A stretch of DNA of 64,000 nucleotides, from positions 2,241,993 through 2,305,992 of the forward strand of contig CP070750.1 of NCBI GenBank assembly GCA_020348385.1, in the 5' to 3' direction. The notes under the pieces were generated by a model. The model saw nothing but the letters and a program-made list of their open reading frames with translations. It searched no databases and was not told the DNA's origin. The position numbers and the translations under genes were made by a program. Positions 44,177 through 53,247 of the stretch are shown here, piece after piece; the stretch's first letter is position 1, and the number at the start of each line of letters is the position of its first letter. The DNA is from Candidatus Aminicenantota bacterium (GTDB lineage: Bacteria; Acidobacteriota; Aminicenantia; Aminicenantales; Aminicenantaceae).

Positions 44177-46219
44177 TCAAACTTCCTTTAAATCGCTTTC
44201 CTTCTCGTATTCTCCAGATTGGACGAATTTTTTGTAAGGAAAATAAATCAGGATGAAGCCGAGGATGAAAAAGATCACCAGTCCAAACCAAGGATTATCC
44301 AAGGATTCCGGCATACTGATATTCAATCCCTTGATGGCTGCTGTGGTGATTCCCAGTAGAGCCTGTCCGGCGATCAATCCAGAAGCGATCAACAGGCCGA
44401 TGTTTTCCACGATTTCTTTCCCTTTTCCTGTAGGATTTTTGTTTCCTACCCTCCTATCCAGGAAATGTTTGAGAACACCACCGAAGAATATACAAGCTGT
44501 GGCTCGGAAGGGAAGGTACATTCCCACAGCGATGAGCATCGGTGAAGGAGATCCGATAAGAATCAAGACGATCGCAAGAAGCATCCCTGCAATCACCAGG
44601 GGCCAGGCCATTTCTCCTCCGACTATTCCTTTGGCCATGGTTGCCATTAGTCCGGCTTGTGGAGCTGGCAGATCGTTGCTCCCGATTCCCATGGTGTTGT
44701 GCAATAGCTGCAAGGAGAAAGTGAGAGTTAAGGCGGCAGCTACGACTCCGATCATGCCGCCGATTTGCATGCGCCATGGTGTGCCGCCGAGAATATGCCC
44801 CACTTTCCAGTCTTGGATCATATCTCCTGCTACGCCAGCTATACAGCAGACAACAGCCGCTACCCCTAAGACGGCAGCGATTCCTTCGTTCCCTCTCTGT
44901 CCCATCAGCACCATCATCAAGGCAGCGATCAGAAGGGTAGTCAAGGTTAGACCGGAAATCGGATTGGAAGAGGAACCGATGATCCCGACGAGGTATCCGG
45001 CTACTGCGGCAAATAACAGCCCCATGATGACCATGACTACAGCAGAAACCAAAGCTGACCCGATATTATGCGTGAAAATGTGATAAAGAACAACCATCGG
45101 GATGATCAGGGCCAAGATGGAAATGACAATTGTCGTGAAAGGGAGATCTTTATCCGTCCGGAGAGTCTCGACATCGCCTCCGCTCCGTGTTTTTTTGACA
45201 TCTTTGATCGAGCGGCCGATCCCTGTGATGAGGCTTTTTCTCATCTTAAACAGTGTGAAAAATGCCCCGACAAGCATGGCCCCTACAGCTATGGGTTTGA
45301 TCAAAGCATTGTAAGCGGAAGCAGCCATATCTGTCCACGTCCAATCAGGATTGAGTGCTGTTACTTGAGCCACAACGTCTCCCAAGTTATCTCCGTATAT
45401 AAAGAGCATGAAAGGCATCAAGAAAAGCCAGCCAAGCACTCCACCGGAAAATGTCAGTGCCGCTAGCTTAGGTCCGATGATATAGCCTACTCCGGTCATG
45501 GCTGCGTTTGCTGCCGGGGATTCGACGAACATTCTCCCTTTTATTTGGGCGATCTGATCTGGGGGGGTTCCTTGAGGTGGGAATACCTCTACGTTGTCTT
45601 CGTTAAGATACCTGACTTTGGAGAGGCCGGGGATGTTAAAAACACTGTTGATATAGGGTTTGATCAAGCGAATGCCGTTGTTGCTCGTAAAAAACTCGAT
45701 CAATCCTCCCAATCCCATGGCCCAGAACATGTAGGCGGCGTTCGAGCCACCCTTTTGTCCGGCTTTGACCATCTCGGCACAGGCGACACTTTCGGGAAAG
45801 GGGAGTTCAGCATCTTCGACAAGCGTTCTCCTGACGAGAATGATGAACAGAACTCCCAGTATTCCACCGATCAGCATGAGGAGAGAGGATTTGATAAGGT
45901 CAAATTTTTCCCATACCCCGGTCATCAAAAAAGCTGGGATGGTGAAAATGGCTCCCGCTGCCAGGGCTTCTCCGACAGCACCGGTCGTACGGGCCAGGTT
46001 TTCTTCGAGGATGTTCCCCTTGAATATTTTGAGAACAGCCATGGCAATAACTGCTGCCGGGAAAGTCGCAGCGACTGTCATCCCGACCAGAAGTCCAAGA
46101 TACGCGTTGGCTGCACCAAGGATGATGGCCATTATGATTCCCAGAAGAATAGCCTTGAAGGAGATTTCTTTCATGGACTGCTCAGCTGGGACATAAGGCT
46201 TGAAGGCTTGGTTGCTCAT
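44177..46219 (-). CDS. OPT family oligopeptide transporter 1
   Basis: A 680-residue polytopic membrane protein (about 15 hydrophobic segments) of the OPT family: N-terminal FKPYVPAEQSMKEISFKAIL and NAYLGLLVGMTVAATFPAAV, later GDMIQDWKVGHILGGTP. OPT proteins take up small peptides or metal complexes with protons. The ATG at 46219 follows AGGAGG; an open extension upstream includes the promoter and is rejected. A paralogue at 59.7-61.6 kb shares the FQPYVPEE/NAYLGLHVGLT and GDISQDLKAGYIIGATP blocks. Confidence 0.9.
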   Translation of the reverse strand: MSNQAFKPYVPAEQSMKEISFKAILLGIIMAIILGAANAYLGLLVGMTVAATFPAAVIAMAVLKIFKGNILEENLARTTGAVGEALAAGAIFTIPAFLMTGVWEKFDLIKSSLLMLIGGILGVLFIILVRRTLVEDAELPFPESVACAEMVKAGQKGGSNAAYMFWAMGLGGLIEFFTSNNGIRLIKPYINSVFNIPGLSKVRYLNEDNVEVFPPQGTPPDQIAQIKGRMFVESPAANAAMTGVGYIIGPKLAALTFSGGVLGWLFLMPFMLFIYGDNLGDVVAQVTALNPDWTWTDMAASAYNALIKPIAVGAMLVGAFFTLFKMRKSLITGIGRSIKDVKKTRSGGDVETLRTDKDLPFTTIVISILALIIPMVVLYHIFTHNIGSALVSAVVMVIMGLLFAAVAGYLVGIIGSSSNPISGLTLTTLLIAALMMVLMGQRGNEGIAAVLGVAAVVCCIAGVAGDMIQDWKVGHILGGTPWRMQIGGMIGVVAAALTLTFSLQLLHNTMGIGSNDLPAPQAGLMATMAKGIVGGEMAWPLVIAGMLLAIVLILIGSPSPMLIAVGMYLPFRATACIFFGGVLKHFLDRRVGNKNPTGKGKEIVENIGLLIASGLIAGQALLGITTAAIKGLNISMPESLDNPWFGLVIFFILGFILIYFPYKKFVQSGEYEKESDLKEV

Positions 46220-46255
46220 TCCTACCTCCTTGATTCTACGATAAAAATTTTCTTG

Positions 46256-46284
46256 AATATATATTTTGTCATCATAAAAATCAA
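46256..46284 (-). promoter_or_regulatory. Promoter of OPT transporter 1
   Basis: Minus-strand TTGATT (46279-46284), 17-nt spacer, TATATT (46256-46261), about 37 nt before the ATG and its AGGAGG site. Confidence 0.5.
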
Positions 46285-46435
46285 GCAAAAATGTGTCTTG
46301 CTAACCAAGATTGAGAAAATGGGATTCTATAGACGACTAAACTTTCAGAAAGGCGAAACTTTTCTAAAGAGAAATATCATTTGCGCGAATCATGAATTTG
46401 TGCTAAATAATTTGTGTAAATAGAGAAGGATACGA

Positions 46436-47467
46436 ATGAGTTTTCTAAATTGGTTTAAAGAGCGTTTGTTTTGCGACCTGGCCATTGATCTAGGAACAGC
46501 CAACACACTTGTTTATTTGAAAGGTAAAGGAATTATCGTCCAAGAACCCTCTATCGTGGTCGTAAACAAACTAACGGCGAAAGTTGAAGCGGTAGGAAAA
46601 CGGGCAAAAGATATGCTCGGTAAGACACCGACCAGTGTTGTCGCCATCAAACCCATGAGGGATGGTGTCATTGCGGATTTTGAGATCGCGGAAAAAATGC
46701 TGGATTTTTTCATCAAAAGAGCCACCAATAATCGCAGCTTTTTGTTAAGACCTCGCATAGTGATCGGCATCCCAACAGGAGTAACACAGGTCGAAAGACG
46801 TGCTGTCAAAGACGTTGCCATGAGAGCGAAAGCTTCGGAAGTTTACCTGGTCGAACAGCCCATGTCAGCCTCTGTCGGTGCAGAACTCCCTATATCTGAA
46901 CCAACTGGCAACATGATAGTCGATATCGGAGGTGGCACGACAGACATCGCTGTGATTTCCTTGGAGGGAATCGTTTTTAATCATTCCATCCGCATCGCCG
47001 GGAATGAAATGGATGAGAGCATCATCCAATATATCAAGAAAAAATACAACCTGTTGATAGGAGAACGAACAGCAGAACTGGTAAAGATGCAAATCGGGTC
47101 TGCCTACCCATTGGATGAACCGATGACTCTGGAAATCAAAGGAAGAGACTTAAGAGAGGGAATTCCCAAAACCATCGTGGTTGATGATCAAGAGATCCGA
47201 GAGGCTCTTGAGGATGTGGTGGCGGCCATCATCAATGCCGTCCGCATCGCTCTCGAAAAAACTCCTCCTGAACTTTCTGCGGATATTATCGACAGAGGGA
47301 TCGTCCTTACAGGAGGAGGCGCTCTTCTTAAAAATATAGATAAAAGAATTCGGGAAGAAACCCAGCTTCCTGTTTTTATCACTGAGGATCCTTTGACAAC
47401 CGTGGTTTTGGGCGCGGGTAGGATGCTTGATGATTTTGAGCTGTTGAAAAAAATCTCCCTAATTTAG
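46436..47467 (+). CDS. mreB: Rod shape-determining protein MreB
   Basis: A 343-residue bacterial actin. The phosphate-binding loops are DLGTANTLVYLKGKG near the N-terminus and DIGGGTTDIAVISL in the middle, with GGGALL near the C-terminus. It forms membrane-associated filaments that guide lateral wall synthesis. AAGGATACG precedes the ATG. In most bacteria mreC follows directly; here an opposite-strand gene lies between, overlapping the mreB stop by 4 bp. Confidence 0.97.
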   Translation: MSFLNWFKERLFCDLAIDLGTANTLVYLKGKGIIVQEPSIVVVNKLTAKVEAVGKRAKDMLGKTPTSVVAIKPMRDGVIADFEIAEKMLDFFIKRATNNRSFLLRPRIVIGIPTGVTQVERRAVKDVAMRAKASEVYLVEQPMSASVGAELPISEPTGNMIVDIGGGTTDIAVISLEGIVFNHSIRIAGNEMDESIIQYIKKKYNLLIGERTAELVKMQIGSAYPLDEPMTLEIKGRDLREGIPKTIVVDDQEIREALEDVVAAIINAVRIALEKTPPELSADIIDRGIVLTGGGALLKNIDKRIREETQLPVFITEDPLTTVVLGAGRMLDDFELLKKISLI

Positions 47468-48510
47468 CCTATCTCAGTATCCCGTTTGGATCTGTCCTCA
47501 CTTTTTTCTTTTATCATGTCGACACGAATGATAACATCAAAATCACCAAAGTAGTAACGTCGAAGATTTTCGCTTTCTTCATATCTGCCTTTGCCCCTCA
47601 TGATGTCCTCAAAGGCATCCTGGACTTTTAGAAGAATGTCGCTTTTTACCCATGGCACATTATGAGAAGGACAAAGAAAATCGAATTCATCAATTCGCTT
47701 TATAAGGTTTTCTAATGAGGTAATGTAGTCCTGGATGTTGACATCTTCCTCAAATGCATAGAGAGGACCAGAATAGAAAAAGTCACCGCAGAAGAGTAAT
47801 CTGTTTTTTTTGTCCAACAGACAAATGGAGTCTGGAGAATGTCCAGGCGAATGAATGACCTCAATTGGCCGATTTCCAAGGTCATAAATCATGCCATCCT
47901 CCACAAGATCGGTGGATTTGACGGGCGGAATCTTCCATGTGTCCGGATCAATGTTTTCTGGTAAGGATTTCCAGATAGAATCTCCCAAGATATGACCCTT
48001 GAGGAAAGAATTATTGTATCCAGTATAGAGTTTGGTAATGCTTTCTATGCTGTTGTAAACGAGGATTTCATCAAACTGACTGTTGTTTCCGACCTGGTCC
48101 CAATGGATGTGGGTATTCAAGACAGCAATCGGAACCTGCGTTAGCTCTGATATTAATTTTTTTAGATCGCCAATTCCTGTCCCCGTATCAACCATAAGTG
48201 CTTTATCCGTTCCAATCAATAAGTAGCTTATCGCCTCTTCAAATTGATAGGGCTCGTAGATGGCGTAAGTGCTCTCGCGCAGCTGATAAACTTCATACCA
48301 ACTTTGGTTTGTTTGAACTTTGTCAAATCTGAGATAGATTGAACGCGGGAGCTGTTCCCACCATTTTGGTGGTTGGATGAGCTTCGATCTGGCTGTTTTG
48401 GAGTAAGTTTCTCGATCACGTGAGCAACCAGCAGAGATCAAAACCAAGCCAAGAATTATAATGGCCATAAAACGGAATCTTCTCTCAGAGAAAAAATTTC
48501 CTTTTGCCAT
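47464..48510 (-). CDS. Metallo-beta-lactamase-fold lipoprotein inserted in the mre cluster
   Basis: A 348-residue protein with an N-terminal basic region, hydrophobic run and lipobox LISAGC (Cys29), so it is likely a lipoprotein processed by Lgt/LspA. The metal-site motifs are HIHWDQ, where the family consensus is HxHxDH, followed by HSPGHSPDS, CGDFFY and CPSHNVPW. The last histidine of the first motif is thus glutamine. AGGAGGGG and a strong promoter precede it. The substrate is unknown; MBL-fold hydrolases act on thioesters, phosphodiesters, lactones and more. It sits opposite to, and between, mreB and mreC. Confidence 0.82.
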   Translation of the reverse strand: MAKGNFFSERRFRFMAIIILGLVLISAGCSRDRETYSKTARSKLIQPPKWWEQLPRSIYLRFDKVQTNQSWYEVYQLRESTYAIYEPYQFEEAISYLLIGTDKALMVDTGTGIGDLKKLISELTQVPIAVLNTHIHWDQVGNNSQFDEILVYNSIESITKLYTGYNNSFLKGHILGDSIWKSLPENIDPDTWKIPPVKSTDLVEDGMIYDLGNRPIEVIHSPGHSPDSICLLDKKNRLLFCGDFFYSGPLYAFEEDVNIQDYITSLENLIKRIDEFDFLCPSHNVPWVKSDILLKVQDAFEDIMRGKGRYEESENLRRYYFGDFDVIIRVDMIKEKSEDRSKRDTEIG

Positions 48511-48527
48511 TATCCCCTCCTAGATTT

Positions 48528-48556
48528 AATATAATCTGCACCCATGCCGTTGTCAA
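48528..48556 (-). promoter_or_regulatory. Promoter of the MBL-fold lipoprotein gene
   Basis: Minus-strand perfect TTGACA (48551-48556), 17-nt spacer, TATATT (48528-48533), about 18 nt before the ATG with AGGAGGGG in between. Among the best promoters in the window. Confidence 0.65.
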
Positions 48557-48571
48557 CTCAAGCCCAGCCGA

Positions 48572-48600
48572 TTGACTCGCTTCATCCATTTCATTAAAAT
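48572..48600 (+). promoter_or_regulatory. Promoter of mreC-mreD-mrdA-rodA
   Basis: TTGACT (48572-48577), 17-nt spacer, TAAAAT (48595-48600). Transcription would start near 48607, about 42 nt before mreC. It gives mreC its own promoter, separate from mreB. Confidence 0.6.
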
Positions 48601-48648
48601 ACCAAATGAATTTGTGCCGAAATCGAATGAATTGAAGCTAATAAGTCC

Positions 48649-49485
48649 ATGCCTTTTTCTATAAAAAAAGCAAAAAGTCTAATCGTACTTTTTTCCTTGA
48701 TTTTTATTCAATTGGTGTTCATATCCATACAAGTCCCGATGGGTGATGAATCCAACTATTTTGAACGGATCGTTTTTTCTGTATTTTCCCCGATCAACAG
48801 CGGAGTCGTCTCCGTCTTTCGAGGAATCGGCAGCATATGGAAAAACTACTTTGGATTGCACAAAGTACAAAAGGATAATCAGAGACTGCAAAAGGAGGTG
48901 TTTCGGCTAAACCAACAGAACAGCCTTTTCCGTAGCATGCTCAGAACATACAAAAAAGAAAAGGAAATGTTGGACCGTGTGATCGAGCTGGAGGGAAGCA
49001 TTTTGCCCGTTCGGGTTATCGGATTGGATGCCAGCAATATTTGGAAATCTCTAGTGATCAATAAAGGTTCCATAGATGGGGTGAAAAAAGATATGGTAGT
49101 ATTGGATAAACAGGGCAATCTGGTAGGTCGGATTGTTGAACCCGTTGCTCTCAAACAAGCACGGATCCAGATGATTACGGATACTGAGAGTGGTGTTCAT
49201 GTGATTCCTCAAGGAAAAAATGTGCCGGCCATCATAAACGGAATCGGGAACGGACTGTGCACTCTTGAATACGTACATGCTACAGATACCTTGATTACTG
49301 AGGGCGATAACCTGATCACGACTGGCATTGATGGGATATATATGCCGGGTGTTCTTGTGGGCCGTGTTGTCTCCGTCGCGGAGAATATTTCCCTGTTTAA
49401 AGAGATCAAGGTTGAGCCAGCTTTTCGGATACAAAACTTGGATATATTGGCTGTTATCAAAGCGGATGTGAATGAACTTTTTTAG
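48649..49485 (+). CDS. mreC: Rod shape-determining protein MreC
   Basis: A 278-residue bitopic protein: N-terminal transmembrane helix (about 12-30), coiled coil (about 65-110), then two beta-barrel domains with the family segments VIGLDASNIWKSLVINKGS and GVLVGRVVSV. It links MreB to the wall synthases in the periplasm. No Shine-Dalgarno is visible before the ATG. mreD follows after 9 bp. Confidence 0.93.
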   Translation: MPFSIKKAKSLIVLFSLIFIQLVFISIQVPMGDESNYFERIVFSVFSPINSGVVSVFRGIGSIWKNYFGLHKVQKDNQRLQKEVFRLNQQNSLFRSMLRTYKKEKEMLDRVIELEGSILPVRVIGLDASNIWKSLVINKGSIDGVKKDMVVLDKQGNLVGRIVEPVALKQARIQMITDTESGVHVIPQGKNVPAIINGIGNGLCTLEYVHATDTLITEGDNLITTGIDGIYMPGVLVGRVVSVAENISLFKEIKVEPAFRIQNLDILAVIKADVNELF

Positions 49486-49494
49486 TGAGAGGTA

Positions 49495-49974
49495 ATGAAA
49501 GATTTAGTTGGGATGCTCCTTTCCGTTATTGCGGCATTCCTGCTTTATTCACTCCTTGCCAAAATTTCAGTTTCTATGCTTTTTCTTTTTAATTTTTTCA
49601 GTTTGATCGTGATCTATTTTGCTTTAGAAAAGGGAGAAATCTATGGGGCCTTTTTGGGTGCATTCTGTGGTCTTCTTCAAGACTCCTTCTCCATGAGTAT
49701 CTTTGGTGTAGCCGGGATTGCAAAGACGATCATCGGATATTCCGCCGGGTATTTTTCAAGCAAGATCAACGTGACGCCCATCAGGCGCAATTTTGTCTTT
49801 GTTTTTCTGCTGCTATGTGTGGAGTTGATTATCTGGTCGATGTTGTATTCTTTTATTTTTTCAGAGAGAGTGAACACAGGAGAGGGCCTCATCTTTTTTC
49901 AACCCTTGATAACAGCTGCTTTAGGTTCATTGGCATTTTATTTGATTCGTAAGCTGAAGAGTACAAAAATATAG
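49495..49974 (+). CDS. mreD: Rod shape-determining protein MreD
   Basis: A 159-residue integral membrane protein with five or so hydrophobic helices. The family block is GAFLGAFCGLLQDSFSMSIFG. It partners MreC in the elongasome. AGTGAGAGG lies close to the ATG. mrdA starts 8 bp after it. Confidence 0.9.
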   Translation: MKDLVGMLLSVIAAFLLYSLLAKISVSMLFLFNFFSLIVIYFALEKGEIYGAFLGAFCGLLQDSFSMSIFGVAGIAKTIIGYSAGYFSSKINVTPIRRNFVFVFLLLCVELIIWSMLYSFIFSERVNTGEGLIFFQPLITAALGSLAFYLIRKLKSTKI

Positions 49975-49982
49975 ATTGGGTG

Positions 49983-51770
49983 ATGAAAAAAGAAAAAAAA
50001 ATCTATGAAGACCTAACCCCCATTCAGAATAAAGCTCAGATTACGTTTATATTGGTTGGAACCATTTTCCTATTCCTGTTGTTTTTTTTCTGGAAAATAC
50101 AGATCCTTGATCATAATAAATTTTGGAGACAATCGGAAGCGAATCGCATCCGTGAGATTATACTCCCCCCACAAAGAGGGCTCATCGAGGATAGAAACGG
50201 CATAATACTGGCCACCAATATCGCTTCTTTTCAAATCTCCATAATACGTGAAAACTGCCAGGACATCGAACAATCCTACCAAAAGATATCCCGATTGCTC
50301 GGCCTGGAACTTTCTGTTTTGCGAGAACGGATTGAAAAATACAAGTTTCTTCCGATGTTCCAGCCGATTGTGATTATGGATAACTTGGATGTGAATGAAG
50401 TTTCTCGTGTAAAGGCGAGACAGGCGGAATTTCCAGAACTCATCATTCAATCTGAACCAAAAAGAAACTATCCGTATGAAGCATTGGCGGCTCATGTTCT
50501 CGGGTATCTACAAGAGATATCCCAAGAAGAGATCCGTCAATCTATCTCTCAAAGGCGTCCGGGTGATTTAGTGGGGAAAACTGGGATTGAGAAGGAGTAC
50601 GAGAGCCTGCTCGTGGGCAAAGAAGGACGGGTTTTGGAAATTGCTGACAGTTTGGGAAGGCGAGTAGGAGAGATATCCAGAGTGGGCTCTTATCCTGGTC
50701 GGGACATAAGGCTCACTCTGGATTTTGCCCTGCAAAGGAAAGCTGAAGAGCTCCTTGAAGGGAGGGAAGGTGCTGTGGTCGTGTTGGACCCAAGGACGGG
50801 AGAAATTTTGGCTCTGGCTAGCTTTCCTACTTTTGATCCAAACAAATTCATAAGCCGTTTTTCTCCAGAAGAATGGCTCAATTTGCTGCGGGATCCTGAT
50901 TTTCCTCTGGAGAATCGGGCTATCCGGGGTTTATATGCGCCTGGCTCCATTTTCAAACTTGCGATGTCTTTGGGAGTTCTGGATTCACAAGTGGTTAGCG
51001 AATGGAAAACATATTATTGTACTGGCTCAACTCGGATTTATGGACATCCCTTTGCTTGTTGGTTTAAAGGAGGCCATGGTTCCGTGAATCTCATCAACGG
51101 GATCAAAAACTCCTGTAATATCTATTTTTACCAGGTGGGAAAATTGATGGGAATCGAGGAGATCGCAAAGTATGCAAGGATGCTGGGTTTAGGATCTCTG
51201 ACAGGGATCGATTTGCCTGGAGAAAAGGAAGGGCTGGTTCCCGATCCTGATTGGAAGAGAAAAGTCAGAAATGAACCCTGGTATCCTGGAGAGACCATTT
51301 CCGTTTCCATCGGGCAGGGGCCTATTCAGGTGACACCTCTCCAAATTGCCGCATATACCGCGTTGTTTGCGAACAGGGGTAAAAGTGTAAGCCCTTATCT
51401 TTATAAAAATAAATCTGTCCCGACAAGTGAGGGGCAAGCGGATATTCAAGAATCCATTTTTGAAAAAGTCATAACAGGAATGTGGAAATCCGCCAATGAG
51501 GGAGGAACTGGGAGGGCAGCAAGCGTTCAAGGTTTCGATGTCTGTAGTAAAACAGGTTCCACACAAGTGGTCAGCACAGCCACTGCGAAGAAACTTGGTG
51601 AACGTGAAAAAATCATAAAAACTCATTCTTGGTTTACAGGATTTGCCCCAAGAGAAAATCCCGAAATTGTGGTCACGATTATCGTAGAATATGGTGGGAT
51701 GGGCGGAGCAACAGCAGCCCCATTGGCTGGTGAAATTTTTCGATTGTATCGTGAAAATCATGATAGATAG
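49983..51770 (+). CDS. mrdA: Penicillin-binding protein 2 (elongasome transpeptidase)
   Basis: A 595-residue class B PBP: cytoplasmic N-terminus and one transmembrane helix (about 21-40), then a dimerisation domain (PPQRGLIEDRNG), and a transpeptidase domain with SxxK in APGSIFKLAM, SxN in KNSCNIYFY and KTG in CSKTGSTQ. It cross-links peptidoglycan during elongation together with RodA, whose gene overlaps its end by 11 bp. ATG at 49983 is preferred over GTG 49980. Confidence 0.95.
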   Translation: MKKEKKIYEDLTPIQNKAQITFILVGTIFLFLLFFFWKIQILDHNKFWRQSEANRIREIILPPQRGLIEDRNGIILATNIASFQISIIRENCQDIEQSYQKISRLLGLELSVLRERIEKYKFLPMFQPIVIMDNLDVNEVSRVKARQAEFPELIIQSEPKRNYPYEALAAHVLGYLQEISQEEIRQSISQRRPGDLVGKTGIEKEYESLLVGKEGRVLEIADSLGRRVGEISRVGSYPGRDIRLTLDFALQRKAEELLEGREGAVVVLDPRTGEILALASFPTFDPNKFISRFSPEEWLNLLRDPDFPLENRAIRGLYAPGSIFKLAMSLGVLDSQVVSEWKTYYCTGSTRIYGHPFACWFKGGHGSVNLINGIKNSCNIYFYQVGKLMGIEEIAKYARMLGLGSLTGIDLPGEKEGLVPDPDWKRKVRNEPWYPGETISVSIGQGPIQVTPLQIAAYTALFANRGKSVSPYLYKNKSVPTSEGQADIQESIFEKVITGMWKSANEGGTGRAASVQGFDVCSKTGSTQVVSTATAKKLGEREKIIKTHSWFTGFAPRENPEIVVTIIVEYGGMGGATAAPLAGEIFRLYRENHDR

Positions 51771-52851
51771 AAACCAGGTCCGAAATATCGATTGGGTTTT
51801 GATCGGGCTATTGATTCTCAACTCAGTCATAGGCATTGCTTTTATCCACAGCAGTTCGCATTATTTGCCAGGAAATCATGCCCTCAAACAATTTTTTTGG
51901 TTGCTTGCTGCATTGATTGCCTTGTTTGTATTTTTATCGGTGAATTACACAATCCTGATCGCCTATTCTCTGTATTTCTACAGCATCACCATTATCATCC
52001 TTTCCGGAATATTGCTCTTCGGGAGGCTAACTGCAGGAACCAAAAGCTGGATTGTTCTTCCTTTTTTCCGGATTCAACCTTCGGAGATCACCAAAATTGC
52101 GGTTATACTGGTTTTGGCTCACATGTTTTCTACCTATAGGAAAGGCTCTCTCTCTATTGGACATGGTGTTTTGAGTATTCTGATTGTCGGGATTCCTGTA
52201 TTGTTGGTGGGGCTGCAGCCAGATTTGGGCACAGCTTTAACCTATATCCCGATTTTGCTGGCCGTTTTTGTGATGGTGGGATTAAAAAGAAGAACGATCA
52301 TCATTTTCGTTATACTGGCCCTCCTATTGGGTATTGTCGGGTGGAGTGCCGTTCTCAAAGATTATCAAAAGGAAAGGATCACGACGCTTCTTACACCTGA
52401 AAAAGACCCCTTAGGCTCGGGATATCAGACAATCCAATCAAAGATAGCCATCGGTTCGGGAGGTTTCCTGGGAAAGGGTTATAAAAAAGGAACGCAAAGC
52501 CAACTCAGATTTCTTCCTGCTAGACATACAGACTTCATCTTTTCAGTGATCGGAGAAGAATTCGGATTTATCGGTGTCATAGTCACGTTTTTGTTGTATT
52601 TTTTGTTTCTCGCTCGACTTTTTCAATCGGTATCCAAGTCAAGAGATCGTGCTGGTGCATTTATCATATACATGGTTGCGGGAATGATTGCCTTCCAATT
52701 TTTTGTGAATGTTTTTATGACCATCGGTCTATTTCCTATCGCGGGCGTTCCGCTTCCTTTGTTTAGCTATGGAGGATCTTCTCTTCTTACGAATTTTCTG
52801 GCGGTTTCCCTTGTTATTAATGTCAGCATGAGAAGGTTTGTCAACGTATAG
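51760..52851 (+). CDS. rodA: RodA peptidoglycan glycosyltransferase
   Basis: A 363-residue SEDS-family membrane enzyme with about ten transmembrane helices that polymerises lipid II. Signature segments are LQPDLGTALTYIPI, FLPARHTDFIFSVIGEEFGF and the C-terminal GLFPIAGVPLPLFSYGGSSL. The start at ATG 51760, inside the end of mrdA, gives the usual N-terminus (RNIDWVLIG); an open frame 23 codons longer is not plausible. It ends the rod-shape cluster. Confidence 0.94.
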   Translation: MIDRNQVRNIDWVLIGLLILNSVIGIAFIHSSSHYLPGNHALKQFFWLLAALIALFVFLSVNYTILIAYSLYFYSITIIILSGILLFGRLTAGTKSWIVLPFFRIQPSEITKIAVILVLAHMFSTYRKGSLSIGHGVLSILIVGIPVLLVGLQPDLGTALTYIPILLAVFVMVGLKRRTIIIFVILALLLGIVGWSAVLKDYQKERITTLLTPEKDPLGSGYQTIQSKIAIGSGGFLGKGYKKGTQSQLRFLPARHTDFIFSVIGEEFGFIGVIVTFLLYFLFLARLFQSVSKSRDRAGAFIIYMVAGMIAFQFFVNVFMTIGLFPIAGVPLPLFSYGGSSLLTNFLAVSLVINVSMRRFVNV

Positions 52852-52860
52852 CTCCCTGCC

Positions 52861-53247
52861 TAATTTGCTAGCTTTTAGCATCATCTTTTTTCCGGGAACG
52901 AAAGGATTCTGTATAAACTTTTAGGAATGGTTTTGTTCCCTTCAGATTTTTAACGCCATTCTCTCGCCACTCATCTCGGGGGCTGCGGAACTCCGCGTGT
53001 ACATTATTAATCCCTATTCCGTTTCCTTTGTTAATCCGGGTCTATCACCCTTTTGTTTAATCGTGCTCAATACATCCTCGTCGTCTGATTCCCTCGATGA
53101 ACGGCTCGTGAAGGCTAAATCTTCTAGGGTCGCTTCAACCATCCCTAAAAGCCCAATTTATCACGGAAAAAAGATGATCGCCCGGCAATTTAGATTTTTG
53201 CCTTTTGAAGGATATCCCTATAAAATATTCGGGATAAGGAATCCGAG
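52861..53247. other. 387-bp gap without a recognised gene
   Basis: The longest gene-free stretch of the window. It starts with a weak five-bp hairpin followed by six T (52866-52891), then an imperfect inverted repeat GGGAACGAAAGGATTC (from 52894) against its partner ending GGTTTTGTTCCC (52940), and a small GCGGA/TCCGC hairpin near 52985. An 86-codon GTG frame (52997-53257) has no ribosome site and no recognisable protein features. It could hold a small RNA or a decayed mobile repeat. Confidence 0.45.
52894..52940. repeat. Imperfect inverted repeat (REP-like relic) after rodA
   Basis: GGGAACGAAAGGATTCT (52894-52910) pairs with AGGAATGGTTTTGTTCCC (52923-52940) over about 13 of 17 positions. 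The GGGAAC tip resembles the other palindromic relics at 18.2 and 35.1 kb. Confidence 0.4.

Noticed and set aside
52866..52891. Rho-independent terminator after rodA
   Set aside because: The stem is only five bp and AT-rich, and the T run is separated from it; too weak to call.
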